In this document: positions 25,490 through 33,709 of the stretch, one piece after another
How the letters are laid out: each line of letters begins with the position of its first letter
How positions within the stretch are numbered: the first letter of the stretch is position 1
NCBI GenBank assembly: GCA_052139675.1
Contig: JBKQWE010000053.1
Coordinates: 9,797-73,796 of the forward strand
Source of the DNA: JBEKCB01 sp052139675
GTDB taxonomy: Bacteria; Planctomycetota; Brocadiia; CAIUPP01
DNA length: 64,000 bases
Direction of reading: 5' to 3'
The notes under the pieces: generated by a model
The model's input: the letters and a program-made list of their open reading frames with translations, nothing else
Databases searched by the model: none
What the model was told of the DNA's origin: nothing
Program-made: the position numbers and the translations under genes

Positions 25490-26518
25490 CTATCCCGCCA
25501 GCCAGTCCAACTGCCGGCTCGATTTGTAATAGAGCAGCCCCAGGATCCGCGCGGCGACGAACAGGAAGTAGCAACTGACCGTCTGCTCCAGGATGGTGCC
25601 GATGATGGGAATCGGCAGCGCGGCGATTAGTCCTGCGCTCTGCGTTTGCGCAGCGAAGCAGAAGATGACGAGGACCCAGACGACGGCGTACCGGCCGGCC
25701 ACGCTGCGGATGGCGCGGATGACCAGGACCGGATTAAGACCGGCGTAGTCGTTCGCCAGCGCGACGCACAGCATGCCCATCGGCATGTAGAACAGCCCCG
25801 CGGCGAGAAGGGCCCAGGTGATCGCCTCGTTCGGTTCGTGCTGCGCGAAATGCCGGTAGGCGACGGACGGGCCGATGCAGAGGATACCGAGCGCGAGAAG
25901 GCAGCCGAACGGCTTCAGCACGTTCTCCTGCCAGTCGTCCAGGTCCGGCCAGCCGGGCGCGTCCTTCTCGCCGTGCGCGGTGCGCTCCATGATCGTCATC
26001 AGGTATCCGGCGAAATAGCCGGTGCCGATGATGCCGATGCCGCCCGCGAGGACGATGCCCAGCAATGGAAAAAGCACCGCCATGAACATGAGGTAATGCA
26101 CCGCGGTGAGAAAGATCGCGCCCACGGTCAGCGCGATGAGCCCGTCGCCCTTAAGCGGGAACCCGAACGCGCCGGGCAAAGCGCTCCAATAATCCGAGGC
26201 CGCCGCGGCCCGGTCTGAAGTCGCAGGAGCGGAGCGGCGGGCTGCAGTCCAGGACGGCGGCTCGTTCGGCGGAAGCGAAATGTTGGACGGCCCCGCGTCG
26301 CCCAACGGCGGCGCATTCGACGCGAGCGGGATGTCTGCCTCATCCCTCTCGAGTTGCAGTTCCTGCCCTTGATCAGGCGTCGCGCTCGCCGGCGGCGCGG
26401 CCGGCTCGATCATCGGCAGGCGGATTTTCGCGGAGCATCCCGGACATTTCACAAGCTTGCCGGCCAGTCCGGGACCATAAGAGATAACGCGGTTGCATGC
26501 GCACCGGATTTTGGGCAT
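25490..26518 (-). CDS. membrane protein with N-terminal zinc ribbon
   Basis: 342 residues. The first 35 carry a zinc-ribbon-like pattern (CACNRVI then KCPGCSAKIRLP), common at the N-terminus of Planctomycetota-type membrane proteins. A disordered Pro/Ala-rich linker (35-110) leads to about five or six membrane helices (130-165, 195-215, 235-255, 275-295, 300-320), patterned like DUF4013. The function is unknown. The promoter lies in repeat copy 2 (26549-26578); AAGGGG precedes the ATG. Confidence 0.75.
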   Translation of the reverse strand: MPKIRCACNRVISYGPGLAGKLVKCPGCSAKIRLPMIEPAAPPASATPDQGQELQLERDEADIPLASNAPPLGDAGPSNISLPPNEPPSWTAARRSAPATSDRAAAASDYWSALPGAFGFPLKGDGLIALTVGAIFLTAVHYLMFMAVLFPLLGIVLAGGIGIIGTGYFAGYLMTIMERTAHGEKDAPGWPDLDDWQENVLKPFGCLLALGILCIGPSVAYRHFAQHEPNEAITWALLAAGLFYMPMGMLCVALANDYAGLNPVLVIRAIRSVAGRYAVVWVLVIFCFAAQTQSAGLIAALPIPIIGTILEQTVSCYFLFVAARILGLLYYKSSRQLDWLAG

Positions 26519-26542
26519 AGCCCGGCGCCCCTTTTTCCTGAC

Positions 26543-26696
26543 CGCGGCATTCTACGTCGCGGCGGATGACAATTGCAATGACGCGAAGGTAGAATGCGAG
26601 ATCGTGCACGGTCTGTGGTCGCATCCAAGGAATATCTCGACGCCATGCTGAACAGGAGCCGTTGGCATCGCCTGGTGATCGGCGCGATGGAGAGCG
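26543..26696. repeat. duplicated promoter segment, copy 2
   Basis: The partner of 25311-25463. It contains a near-symmetrical core: GCATTCTAC (26547-26555) mirrored by GTAGAATGC (26589-26597) around ATTGCAAT, with promoter boxes on both strands. It overlaps the 5' end of the acyltransferase gene. Confidence 0.8.
26549..26578 (-). promoter_or_regulatory. promoter of the zinc-ribbon membrane protein gene
   Basis: Minus strand TTGCAA (26578-26573), 18 bp, TAGAAT (26554-26549). A plus-strand pair also exists (TGACAA 26567-26572, TAGAAT 26590-26595), but it would overlap ATG 26594 and so would imply a downstream start for the acyltransferase. Confidence 0.45.
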
Positions 26697-27886
26697 CGTT
26701 CGCGCTGACGGCGGGCATCACCTGCGCGCGGTCGCAGTTCCCGACCCCGGCGGACGGCGACTGGAGGGAAGGGCGCGGGCGGCTGGCGGTGCGCGGCGGC
26801 TGGCGGTTCCTGCACCTCGAAGGCTCTCCGCGCGAGATGGGCCTGCAGCACGGGCGGCTGCTGCGGCCGGTGATTCAGCGGGTCTTCGAGGAGTACATCG
26901 GGATGATCCGCCTCTTCCGCGCGCTGAGCCGGGCCGAGCTGCTCCGGCGCGGGCGGCGGCTCGAGCCGCACATCCCCGCGCCATACCTCGAGGAGATGCG
27001 CGGCCTGGCCGACGGCGCGGCCATGGCGTACGACGATATCCTCATCGCGCACACGTTCCTCGAAAGCGTCCAGGCCGTGCAGTGCTCCTGCTTCGCCGCG
27101 CATGGGGCCGCCACGCGCGCCTGCCCTGAGTCTGATCGAAGGGGTGGCGAGCTGATCTTCGGCCGGAACCTGGACTTCGTCAGCATGGGCATCGCGCAGC
27201 GGTGCGGGCTGGTCATCTTCTGCAAGCCCGACGGCGCCATCCCGTTCCTCTCCATCGCCTGGCCGGGCTGGTGCGGCGCGATCACGGCGGTGAACCTGGC
27301 CGGCCTCTGCATCGGCCCGCTGAACGTGAAACGCATCGCTGCGAACCTCGAAGGAACGCCGTACGTCATCAGCTTCCGCCAGATGGCGCAGGAGGCGGCG
27401 ACCTGCGACGAGGCGGTTGCGCTGCTCCGCGCAACGCGGCGGACGTATTCCAACAATATCCTCCTCGCGCAGACCGCGCCGGCGCGGCGCGCGATCGTGG
27501 CCGAGTACACCGCCGACGAGGTCGTCGTGCGCGAGGCGGCGCCCGGCGACGACTTCATCGCCGCGACGAACCACTTCCGCAAGCTCGGACGGCCGGTCGA
27601 GTTTCAGGCTCCGCGCGGCTCGGGCCGCTACGCGACGCTGATGGCCCGTCTGCGCGAGCGCTTCGGCGCGATCGGGCTGCGGACGAACATTCTCGCCGAC
27701 CCGCGCATCCATCTGCCGAACAGCCTGCAAACCCTCGTCGCCGCGCCCGAGCGCCGCACGTTCCGCCTGGCCATGGGCCGGATGCCTGCCGCGGAGGGAC
27801 CCTATCGCACGCTGAACTACGACGAAAATGGAATACGTTTGGCGACGCCTGTAACGCCGGGTCCCGTCCGCGCGACTCCGAGCTGA
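26594..27886 (+). CDS. C45-type acyltransferase/amidase (Ntn hydrolase)
   Basis: 430 residues, related to acyl-CoA:6-aminopenicillanate acyltransferase. The expected nucleophile Cys164 sits in VQCSCFAAHGAAT, followed by GELIFGRNLDF (about 183-193), the conserved R-N-L-D motif, then ITAVNLAGLCIGPLNVK and ATNHFRKLGRP. The family self-processes to expose the Cys and cleaves or makes amide bonds. A 21-bp segment, 27124-27144, encodes CPESDRRG and looks like an in-frame inserted repeat. ATG 26594 has GAAGG 4 nt upstream; ATG 26645 would leave a signal-peptide-like N-terminus and is a serious alternative. Confidence 0.82.
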   Translation: MRDRARSVVASKEYLDAMLNRSRWHRLVIGAMESAFALTAGITCARSQFPTPADGDWREGRGRLAVRGGWRFLHLEGSPREMGLQHGRLLRPVIQRVFEEYIGMIRLFRALSRAELLRRGRRLEPHIPAPYLEEMRGLADGAAMAYDDILIAHTFLESVQAVQCSCFAAHGAATRACPESDRRGGELIFGRNLDFVSMGIAQRCGLVIFCKPDGAIPFLSIAWPGWCGAITAVNLAGLCIGPLNVKRIAANLEGTPYVISFRQMAQEAATCDEAVALLRATRRTYSNNILLAQTAPARRAIVAEYTADEVVVREAAPGDDFIAATNHFRKLGRPVEFQAPRGSGRYATLMARLRERFGAIGLRTNILADPRIHLPNSLQTLVAAPERRTFRLAMGRMPAAEGPYRTLNYDENGIRLATPVTPGPVRATPS

Positions 27887-27923
27887 TGCCTCTGAGCTGG
27901 GCCGCGCTCGCGGCAACGGGATG

Positions 27924-27952
27924 TTGCAAGCGCCTATGTGCTTATGTACAAT
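27924..27952 (+). promoter_or_regulatory. promoter of the MscS-ParB gene
   Basis: TTGCAA (27924-27929), 17 bp, TACAAT (27947-27952), with TG directly before the -10 box. Confidence 0.5.
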
Positions 27953-28018
27953 GTCACCGAACCGCCCCGCCGACGGCGGGACAGGGGCGCACGGCGCATC
28001 TCCTGAGGACTCGGGGAA

Positions 28019-29293
28019 ATGAGCGAACGCACGCCGATCACCACCACCGGCGAGGTCAAACTCAAACCCTGGGTCCATGCTGGGCTGCTGGCGATCTTCG
28101 CGGTGCTCGCCTCGACGGCCTACTGGATGGACAACCACGAGATGCCGCTCGGCCACATCTCGGCCGGGACCAGCGTCGCCGCCTTCCTGCACATCGTGTT
28201 CCTGGTCGCGGTCGGCTACGAGGTCGTGGCGCTCGCGATCCAGTTCCTCATCCGGGCCCGAGACGGCTCGCCCGGCGAAGTCATGATGCTCACCGGCCTC
28301 GTCCGCGTGCTGGTGGTGCTCGGCGTCATCTTCACCGTGATCTACACCACCGGCGAGCTCGGAAAACTCGGCGGGCTGGCCGCGCTGTTCGGCGGCTCGA
28401 TCCTCGGCTGGTCGCTGCAGTCGCCGGTCAGCGGCGTCGCAGCCTGGGCGCTCGTGGCGATCACGCGTCCGTTCCGCATCGGCGACCGCGTCCTTTTCCC
28501 GTCGCTCGGCCTGCTCGGCGACGTGCTCGACGTGGGCTTCATGTACACCCGGCTCAACCAGGTCGGCGGCTCGATCGGCTCGGAGGAGGCGATCGGGCGG
28601 AGCATCCTCATCCCGAACGCGATGCTCTTCAGCCAGGCGGCGATCAACTACACGCCCAAGCAACTGGCGCCGTACTTCCTCGACGAGGTGATCATCCGGC
28701 TGACGTTCGATTCCGACTGGGACATCGCCGAGAAGATTCTGCTTGACGCGGCGCGGAGCGTCACCACCGAGATCATCCGGCAGACCGGCAAGGAGCCGTA
28801 CATCCGCTCCGACATCTACGACTACGGCGTGTACATGCGGCTGCGGTACATGACGCCGGCGTGGGACCGACCGCGCATCGCGCACGAAATCCTCAAGCAA
28901 GTCTTCCGCGACTTCCAGCGCAACCCGCGCGTGGACTTCGCCATTCCCTACGTCTACTCCTATCGCAAGAGCATGCCGGCCGGCACGCACCCCGCCGGAC
29001 CGGAGACGGTGACCGAGGTCGCGATGGAGAGTATAGACGACCCGGAGGCCAACGTGCCGCTGCGGCCGGCGGACCCGAACTACATCGCCGAGCTGGCCGA
29101 CCGGATCAAGCAGATGGGCCTGCTGCAGCCGGTGCTCGTGCAGCGGGTGGCGAACGGCCGGTACACGCTCGTCGCGGGCCGGTTCCGGCTGCTGGCGTGC
29201 GAGCGGCTGGGCTGGAAGGCGATCCCCGTGATCATCAAGGAGGAGGACGCCGAGGTCGCCCCGCGGGCGCCGCCGGCGGAAGGTCCGAAGTGA
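28019..29293 (+). CDS. MscS-type mechanosensitive channel fused to a ParB-like domain
   Basis: 424 residues. Three membrane helices (about 17-34, 45-67, 88-112) lead into a standard MscS core (FGGSILGWSLQSPVSGVAAW, ITRPFRIGDRVLF, ILIPNAMLFSQAAINYTPKQ) and the cytoplasmic alpha/beta vestibule to about 325. Residues 340-412 then match a ParB/Srx N-terminal domain: YIAELADRIKQMGLLQPVLV followed by YTLVAGRFRLLACERLGWKA and IPVIIKEED, where VAGRFRLLA stands in for the GERRxRA motif. ParB folds bind CTP/ATP or act as nucleases; a nucleotide-sensing tail for a channel is a plausible inference. GGGGAA precedes the ATG. Confidence 0.88.
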   Translation: MSERTPITTTGEVKLKPWVHAGLLAIFAVLASTAYWMDNHEMPLGHISAGTSVAAFLHIVFLVAVGYEVVALAIQFLIRARDGSPGEVMMLTGLVRVLVVLGVIFTVIYTTGELGKLGGLAALFGGSILGWSLQSPVSGVAAWALVAITRPFRIGDRVLFPSLGLLGDVLDVGFMYTRLNQVGGSIGSEEAIGRSILIPNAMLFSQAAINYTPKQLAPYFLDEVIIRLTFDSDWDIAEKILLDAARSVTTEIIRQTGKEPYIRSDIYDYGVYMRLRYMTPAWDRPRIAHEILKQVFRDFQRNPRVDFAIPYVYSYRKSMPAGTHPAGPETVTEVAMESIDDPEANVPLRPADPNYIAELADRIKQMGLLQPVLVQRVANGRYTLVAGRFRLLACERLGWKAIPVIIKEEDAEVAPRAPPAEGPK

Positions 29294-29375
29294 ACCGCGG
29301 CCGGCCCGATTTTTTTCCGCCGGCCGGAAGTGAGTGCGTTCGGGTGAGAAGGACAACGGAGGCAAAGGAGAGAGA

Positions 29376-30479
29376 ATGAAGACGATCCGTGTCGCCATCA
29401 TCGGTCAGGGCCGCAGCGGGCGCGGCATTCACGGCGCGCACCTGCTCAAGGTCAAGGACGAGCAGCATTACCGCATCGTCGCGGTATCCGACGCGCTGGA
29501 GGAACGGCGGCAGCGCGCGGCGCAGGAGTACGGCTGCGACGTGTACGCCGATTACCGCGAACTGCTCAAGCGCAAGGACCTCGACCTGGTCATCAACACC
29601 ACGCCCAGCCACCTGCACGTGCCGGTGTCGCTGGAGTTCCTCAAAGCCGGTTTCAACGTCCTCTGCGAGAAGCCGCTGGCGCGGACCGCCGCCGACGTGG
29701 ACAAATTGATCGCGGCGTCCAAGAAATCCGGCAAGCTGCTCGCGATCTTCCAGCAGTCGCGCTACGCCCCGTATTTCCGCCAAGTCCAGAAAGTCATCAA
29801 GTCCGGCGTCCTCGGGCGGATCGTGCAGATCTCCACGGCCATGAGCGGCTTCGCGCGGCGCTGGGACTGGCAGACGCTGCAGGAGAACAACGGCGGCAAC
29901 CTCCTCAACACCGGCCCGCACCCGCTCGACCAGGCGCTGGTGCTCTTCGGCGAGGGCATGCCGCGCGTCACCTGCTTTATGGACCGCGCGAACACGTTCG
30001 GCGACGCGGAGGACTACGTCAAGCTCATCCTCAGCGGGCCGAAGAACCCGGTGGTGGATCTCGAGATCTCCTCGTGCCAGGCGTATCCGGGCCCGGCGTA
30101 CGTCGTCCAGGGCACGCGCGGCGGCATGAAGGCGACGACCGGCGCGGCAGAGTGGCGGTACTTCAAGCTCAGCGAGGCGCCGAAGCAGAAGCTCATTCGC
30201 ACGCCGATCGTCAACGCCGAAGGCCTGCCCGCCTACGTCTCGGAGGCGCTCAAGTGGCACACTGACAAATGGGAAGTGCCGCCGGCCCAGGCGGACTTGT
30301 ACGGCGGCATGGCCGGCGAGTTCTATCGCGGGCTGTACGGCACGCTGACCGCGGGCAAGGCGCTCGAGATCACGCCCCAGCAGGTCCGGCGCCAGATCGC
30401 CGTGATCGAGGAATGCCAGCGGCAGAATCCGCAGATTTACAAGAGCGTGAAATCGAAAGCCGCCGTTTGCCGCATTTGA
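29376..30479 (+). CDS. Gfo/Idh/MocA-family NAD(P)-dependent oxidoreductase
   Basis: 367 residues. The N-terminal Rossmann domain begins IRVAIIGQGRSGRGIHGAHL (GxGxxG-like) and contains the catalytic-site EKPLARTAADVDKLI motif; the C-terminal domain has NTGPHPLDQALVLFGE with the conserved His-Asp dyad. Members oxidise sugars, inositols or anhydro-sugars. ATG 29376 has GGAGAGAGA just upstream. Three other carbohydrate-related genes lie in the window, but none next to it, so the substrate is unknown. An inverted repeat lies downstream at 30516-30555. Confidence 0.9.
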   Translation: MKTIRVAIIGQGRSGRGIHGAHLLKVKDEQHYRIVAVSDALEERRQRAAQEYGCDVYADYRELLKRKDLDLVINTTPSHLHVPVSLEFLKAGFNVLCEKPLARTAADVDKLIAASKKSGKLLAIFQQSRYAPYFRQVQKVIKSGVLGRIVQISTAMSGFARRWDWQTLQENNGGNLLNTGPHPLDQALVLFGEGMPRVTCFMDRANTFGDAEDYVKLILSGPKNPVVDLEISSCQAYPGPAYVVQGTRGGMKATTGAAEWRYFKLSEAPKQKLIRTPIVNAEGLPAYVSEALKWHTDKWEVPPAQADLYGGMAGEFYRGLYGTLTAGKALEITPQQVRRQIAVIEECQRQNPQIYKSVKSKAAVCRI

Positions 30480-30515
30480 AACTTTGTCTCGCAGCTTGAT
30501 CGGACTTAAAGACGT

Positions 30516-30555
30516 TGACACAGCATGACGGGCGCAGGCTCGTCATGCTGTGTCA
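30516..30555. repeat. perfect 15-bp inverted repeat upstream of proA
   Basis: TGACACAGCATGACG (30516-30530) is mirrored exactly at 30541-30555 with a 10-nt loop. There is no T run, so it is not a standard intrinsic terminator. It overlaps TTGACA (30515-30520) and lies 36 bp before the proA start, so it may be an operator, an mRNA leader hairpin or a rho-independent-like end of the oxidoreductase transcript. Confidence 0.7.
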
Positions 30556-30590
30556 TTTGCGAACCGCGAAGAACTTACAGGCGAAGAGCG

Positions 30591-31853
30591 ATGGCCGACC
30601 TCGAAAAATACGTCTCGCAACTGGTCTCGCAGGCGCGCGAGGCGGCCGCTTCGCTGGCTGTGGCCTCCACCGCGGCGAAGGACGCCATGCTGCTGAACGC
30701 GGCGGAGGCGCTGGTCCGCCGTGCGCCCGAGATCATCGCCGCCAACAAGAAGGATATTGCTGCCGCCCGCCGCGACGACCGGATTAAGCCCGCCATGCTG
30801 GATCGGCTTCGGCTGACCCGCGAGCGCATCGCCGAGATGGCCGCCGGCCTGCGCCAGGTCGCCGCCCTGCGCGACCCCGTCGGCGAGGTGATCGCCGGCT
30901 GGACGCGGCCCAACGGGCTGCGCATCGAGAAAATCCGCGTGCCGCTCGGCGTCATCCTGATGATCTACGAAGCGCGCCCGAACGTCACCGCCGACGCCGC
31001 CGCCCTCTGCCTCAAGAGCGGCAACGCCGTCATCCTGCGCGGCGGCAGGGAGGCGCTCCGGAGCAACCTGGCGATCCACGCGGCGCTCGCCGGGGCGGTC
31101 TCCGAGGCCGGCCTCGATCCCCACGCCGTTCAAATGGTGAACACGCCTGACCGCGCCGCGCTCGACCTGCTGCTCCGCGCCGAAGGGAAGATTGACGTCG
31201 TCATCCCGCGCGGCGGCGAAGGTCTCATCCGCGCCGTGGCCGAGAAATCGCGCATCCCCGTCCTCAAGCATTATAAGGGCGTCTGCCACACCTACGTGGA
31301 CGCCTCCGCGGACCTGGCGATGGCGGAGAAGGTCTGCCTGAACGCGAAGCTGCAGCGGCCGTCGGTCTGCAACGCGATGGAGACGATGCTCGTCCACGCC
31401 GCCGTCGCGAAGGAGTTCCTGCCGCGCATCGCCGCGAAGCTGAAGAAGGCCCGCTGCGAGATGCGCGGCGACGCGCGCTCGCGCGCCATCGTGAAGGCGA
31501 TGAAGCCCGCGTCCGAGGAGGATTATGCGACCGAGTACAACGACCTGATCCTCTCGATCCGCGTCGTGGATTCGCTCGACGAGGCGATCCGCCACATCGC
31601 GCGCTACGGCACGCAGCACAGCGACGCGATCCTCACGCGCGACCTCGCGAGCGCGCGCGAGTTCGCCGCGCGCGTGGACTCGGCCGCCGTCTTCATCAAC
31701 ACGAGCACTCGCTTCAACGACGGCGCGCAGTTCGGCATGGGCGCCGAGATCGGCATCAGCACCGACAAACTCCACGCCCGCGGCCCCATGGCGCTTCCGG
31801 AACTGACCAGCTACAAGTACGTCGTCTATGGCGACGGGCAGGTCCGCGAGTAG
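30591..31853 (+). CDS. proA: glutamate-5-semialdehyde dehydrogenase (proline biosynthesis)
   Basis: 420 residues. Reduces gamma-glutamyl phosphate to glutamate semialdehyde with NADPH, the second step of proline synthesis. Diagnostic stretches are IRVPLGVILMIYEARPNVTA, LCLKSGNAVILRGGREA, HYKGVCHTYVDASADLA with the conserved active-site Cys, and SAAVFINTSTRFNDGAQFGM. The length is typical. ATG 30591 is chosen because the protein there begins like its relatives (MADLEKYVSQLV); upstream frame reads through the inverted repeat. proB is not in the window. Confidence 0.95.
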   Translation: MADLEKYVSQLVSQAREAAASLAVASTAAKDAMLLNAAEALVRRAPEIIAANKKDIAAARRDDRIKPAMLDRLRLTRERIAEMAAGLRQVAALRDPVGEVIAGWTRPNGLRIEKIRVPLGVILMIYEARPNVTADAAALCLKSGNAVILRGGREALRSNLAIHAALAGAVSEAGLDPHAVQMVNTPDRAALDLLLRAEGKIDVVIPRGGEGLIRAVAEKSRIPVLKHYKGVCHTYVDASADLAMAEKVCLNAKLQRPSVCNAMETMLVHAAVAKEFLPRIAAKLKKARCEMRGDARSRAIVKAMKPASEEDYATEYNDLILSIRVVDSLDEAIRHIARYGTQHSDAILTRDLASAREFAARVDSAAVFINTSTRFNDGAQFGMGAEIGISTDKLHARGPMALPELTSYKYVVYGDGQVRE

Positions 31854-31858
31854 CCAAG

Positions 31859-31981
31859 ATGAGATCATCGGACGACGGGTTCGATTACCGGCTGGAGAAC
31901 GATCCGCGTTTTCTGAAAAGAATTGCCCGCGCGAGAGCGAGCCTGCGCGCTAACAAAGGCATCTTCTGGGAAGAGGTTTAG
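31859..31981 (+). CDS. tiny antitoxin-like protein
   Basis: A 40-codon frame 5 bp after the proA stop. The sequence DPRFLKRIARARASLRANKG followed by IFWEEV resembles the C-terminal tail of Phd/YefM-type or other small antitoxins, where a charged helix ends with GKG..LEEV. The N-terminal DNA-binding part is absent, so it may be a remnant or a free-standing small protein. No toxin gene adjoins it. The spacing to proA suggests cotranscription. Confidence 0.45.
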   Translation: MRSSDDGFDYRLENDPRFLKRIARARASLRANKGIFWEEV

Positions 31982-32059
31982 AAAGAAGAGGACCGGCGGA
32001 GAACTGCATCCGCCGCACGCCCCGCTGCGCGGCGATGAAGCTGCCCAGCCCCGGAAACT

Positions 32060-33709
32060 TCACTGCCCTTCCGCGAACACCTGCGCGGTGAAGGTGTAGA
32101 ACGCCATTCCCGGCTTGCGCCATTCATCGGACGGCCAGCCGGCCTTGACGCAGAGATGGTCCAGCGTCTGCTCGCGGGTCCAATGCTGCTCGGGCGCGAC
32201 CTGCGGCAGGAAGACCGCGCCGCCGCCTTCCTTCCGGATGATGATGCCCTGCCTGCCGACCTCGAAATCCTCCGGCCCGCGGACCTGCCGCGCAAGCGAC
32301 AGCACGGAGATTTCCAGCTCGATGTCCTTCAGCTCGCCCGCGCGGACCGGCTCAAAGCGCGGGTCCTGCGAGCAGGCCTCGACCGTCATGTGCGCGACGG
32401 TCGTGTAGAGCGGCATCAGCCCGCGCCGCAGCGGCGGCTCCGCGTAGCCGATGTTCCCGATGCAGCCGCGGAGGTCGCCGTTTTTCCTGTTGAGCGTCAC
32501 GAAGGCGCCGCATTCGGCCTTGAGCGCCGGCGTCAGCGCGGACGCGTCCGCGGCAATCTCCGGCATCCGGCCGGTGCGGACGAAGGCTTCGAGCGTGTCG
32601 CGCGCGATCCGCAGCAGCGTCTTCTTCTCTTCGGCCGTCAGAGGCTTTTCCTCGGCCGGCGCGGCGGGCGGCGCGGCGGCGACCGCAGCCGGTTTCCAGT
32701 CCGCCGGGACGGTGAACATCGCGCTGACGTAGCTGACCGAGAGCGACCAGTCGCCCGTGATGCGCCCTGAAGTGTCGTACTTCAGCAGCCGGCCTTCCGC
32801 CTCCGCCGGCAGCAGCTTGAGCAGCACCTCGATGGGGAACCGCCCGCAGATCGTCGGCGCGGGATTCAGCATGTACTTCACGTAGCCGTCGTAGTTCTTG
32901 GCGAGGATCAGGTCCACCGCGCCGAAGTCGAGCTTGTGCAGGCTCTGCTCGATGTCCTGGGTGAACGGCACGTAACCGTACGACGCCCCGTAGTGCGTGA
33001 AGTCGCTGGAGATGACCAGGAGCGTCGAGGGCGTCAGGTATTCGCGCAGCGCGGCGGCGATTTTTTCCGCGTCGCCGGGTTCCAGATAGCCGACGAGGAT
33101 CGGCACGAGCCGGAACTCACCGAGGGCGACCTGGAGGAACGGCAGCTCGACCTCGACGGAGTGCTCGCGCGCCTGGAACTCGTCGGCGCGGACGTGCAGC
33201 TCGTGCGCGGCCAGCTTGGCGCAGACCGGCCGGTCGAGCGGCACATCGCCCAGCGGCGTGGCGTAGGCGCCGACGTCCATGATCGAGAACCCGCGGAAGG
33301 CGCCGTAATGGCTCGGCCCGAGCACGATCACGCGCTGGACCGCGCCGGGGCGGACCTGCTTGAACGAGTAGCCGGCGACTTTGCCGGAGTACTGGTACCC
33401 GGCATGCGGCGCGATGAGCGCCAGGATCCGGCCCGTGTATTCCGCGGCCGGCGCCTCGGACAGGCAGGCGTCCACCGCTGAGCGGAGCGCCTTCGGGTCG
33501 GCCGGATAGAAGCCACCGGCCACCGCCGGCTTTCGGACCGCGAGCATCGGCGCGGGCAACTCGGGCGCCGACGGCTCGGCGGCGGGCGCCGTGGCGCTCG
33601 GTATCGCCATCATCGGCTCGCTGCGCCCGCAGCCGAACAGCAAAATGCAAAGTGCGAAGTGCAAAGTGCAAAGTGAAAAATAGAAATATCCGCGTTTCGC
33701 CGATGTCAT
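32060..33709 (-). CDS. Memo-AMMECR1 fusion lipoprotein (AmmeMemoRadiSam A+B)
   Basis: 549 residues. Residues after the leader form a Memo-like domain (LIAPHAGYQYSGKVAGYSFK, VLGPSHYGAF, EHSVEVELPFLQVALGEFRL, VISSDFTHYG), and from about 375 an AMMECR1 domain (CGAFVTLNRKNGDLRGCIGN, EISVLSLARQVRGPEDFEVG). These are the B and A parts of the AmmeMemoRadiSam system; the radical SAM partner is not in the window. Unusually it begins with a lipoprotein-type signal ending LLFGC. ATG 33709 has AGAAGGA 8-9 nt upstream; upstream ATGs at 33757 and 33778 are alternatives. Confidence 0.85.
   Translation of the reverse strand: MTSAKRGYFYFSLCTLHFALCILLFGCGRSEPMMAIPSATAPAAEPSAPELPAPMLAVRKPAVAGGFYPADPKALRSAVDACLSEAPAAEYTGRILALIAPHAGYQYSGKVAGYSFKQVRPGAVQRVIVLGPSHYGAFRGFSIMDVGAYATPLGDVPLDRPVCAKLAAHELHVRADEFQAREHSVEVELPFLQVALGEFRLVPILVGYLEPGDAEKIAAALREYLTPSTLLVISSDFTHYGASYGYVPFTQDIEQSLHKLDFGAVDLILAKNYDGYVKYMLNPAPTICGRFPIEVLLKLLPAEAEGRLLKYDTSGRITGDWSLSVSYVSAMFTVPADWKPAAVAAAPPAAPAEEKPLTAEEKKTLLRIARDTLEAFVRTGRMPEIAADASALTPALKAECGAFVTLNRKNGDLRGCIGNIGYAEPPLRRGLMPLYTTVAHMTVEACSQDPRFEPVRAGELKDIELEISVLSLARQVRGPEDFEVGRQGIIIRKEGGGAVFLPQVAPEQHWTREQTLDHLCVKAGWPSDEWRKPGMAFYTFTAQVFAEGQ

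Noticed and set aside
29303..29333. Possible terminator with a T run after the MscS-ParB gene
   Set aside because: The T run (after CGGCCGG) lies in the loop between the matching arms rather than after a stem, so it is not a standard intrinsic terminator.
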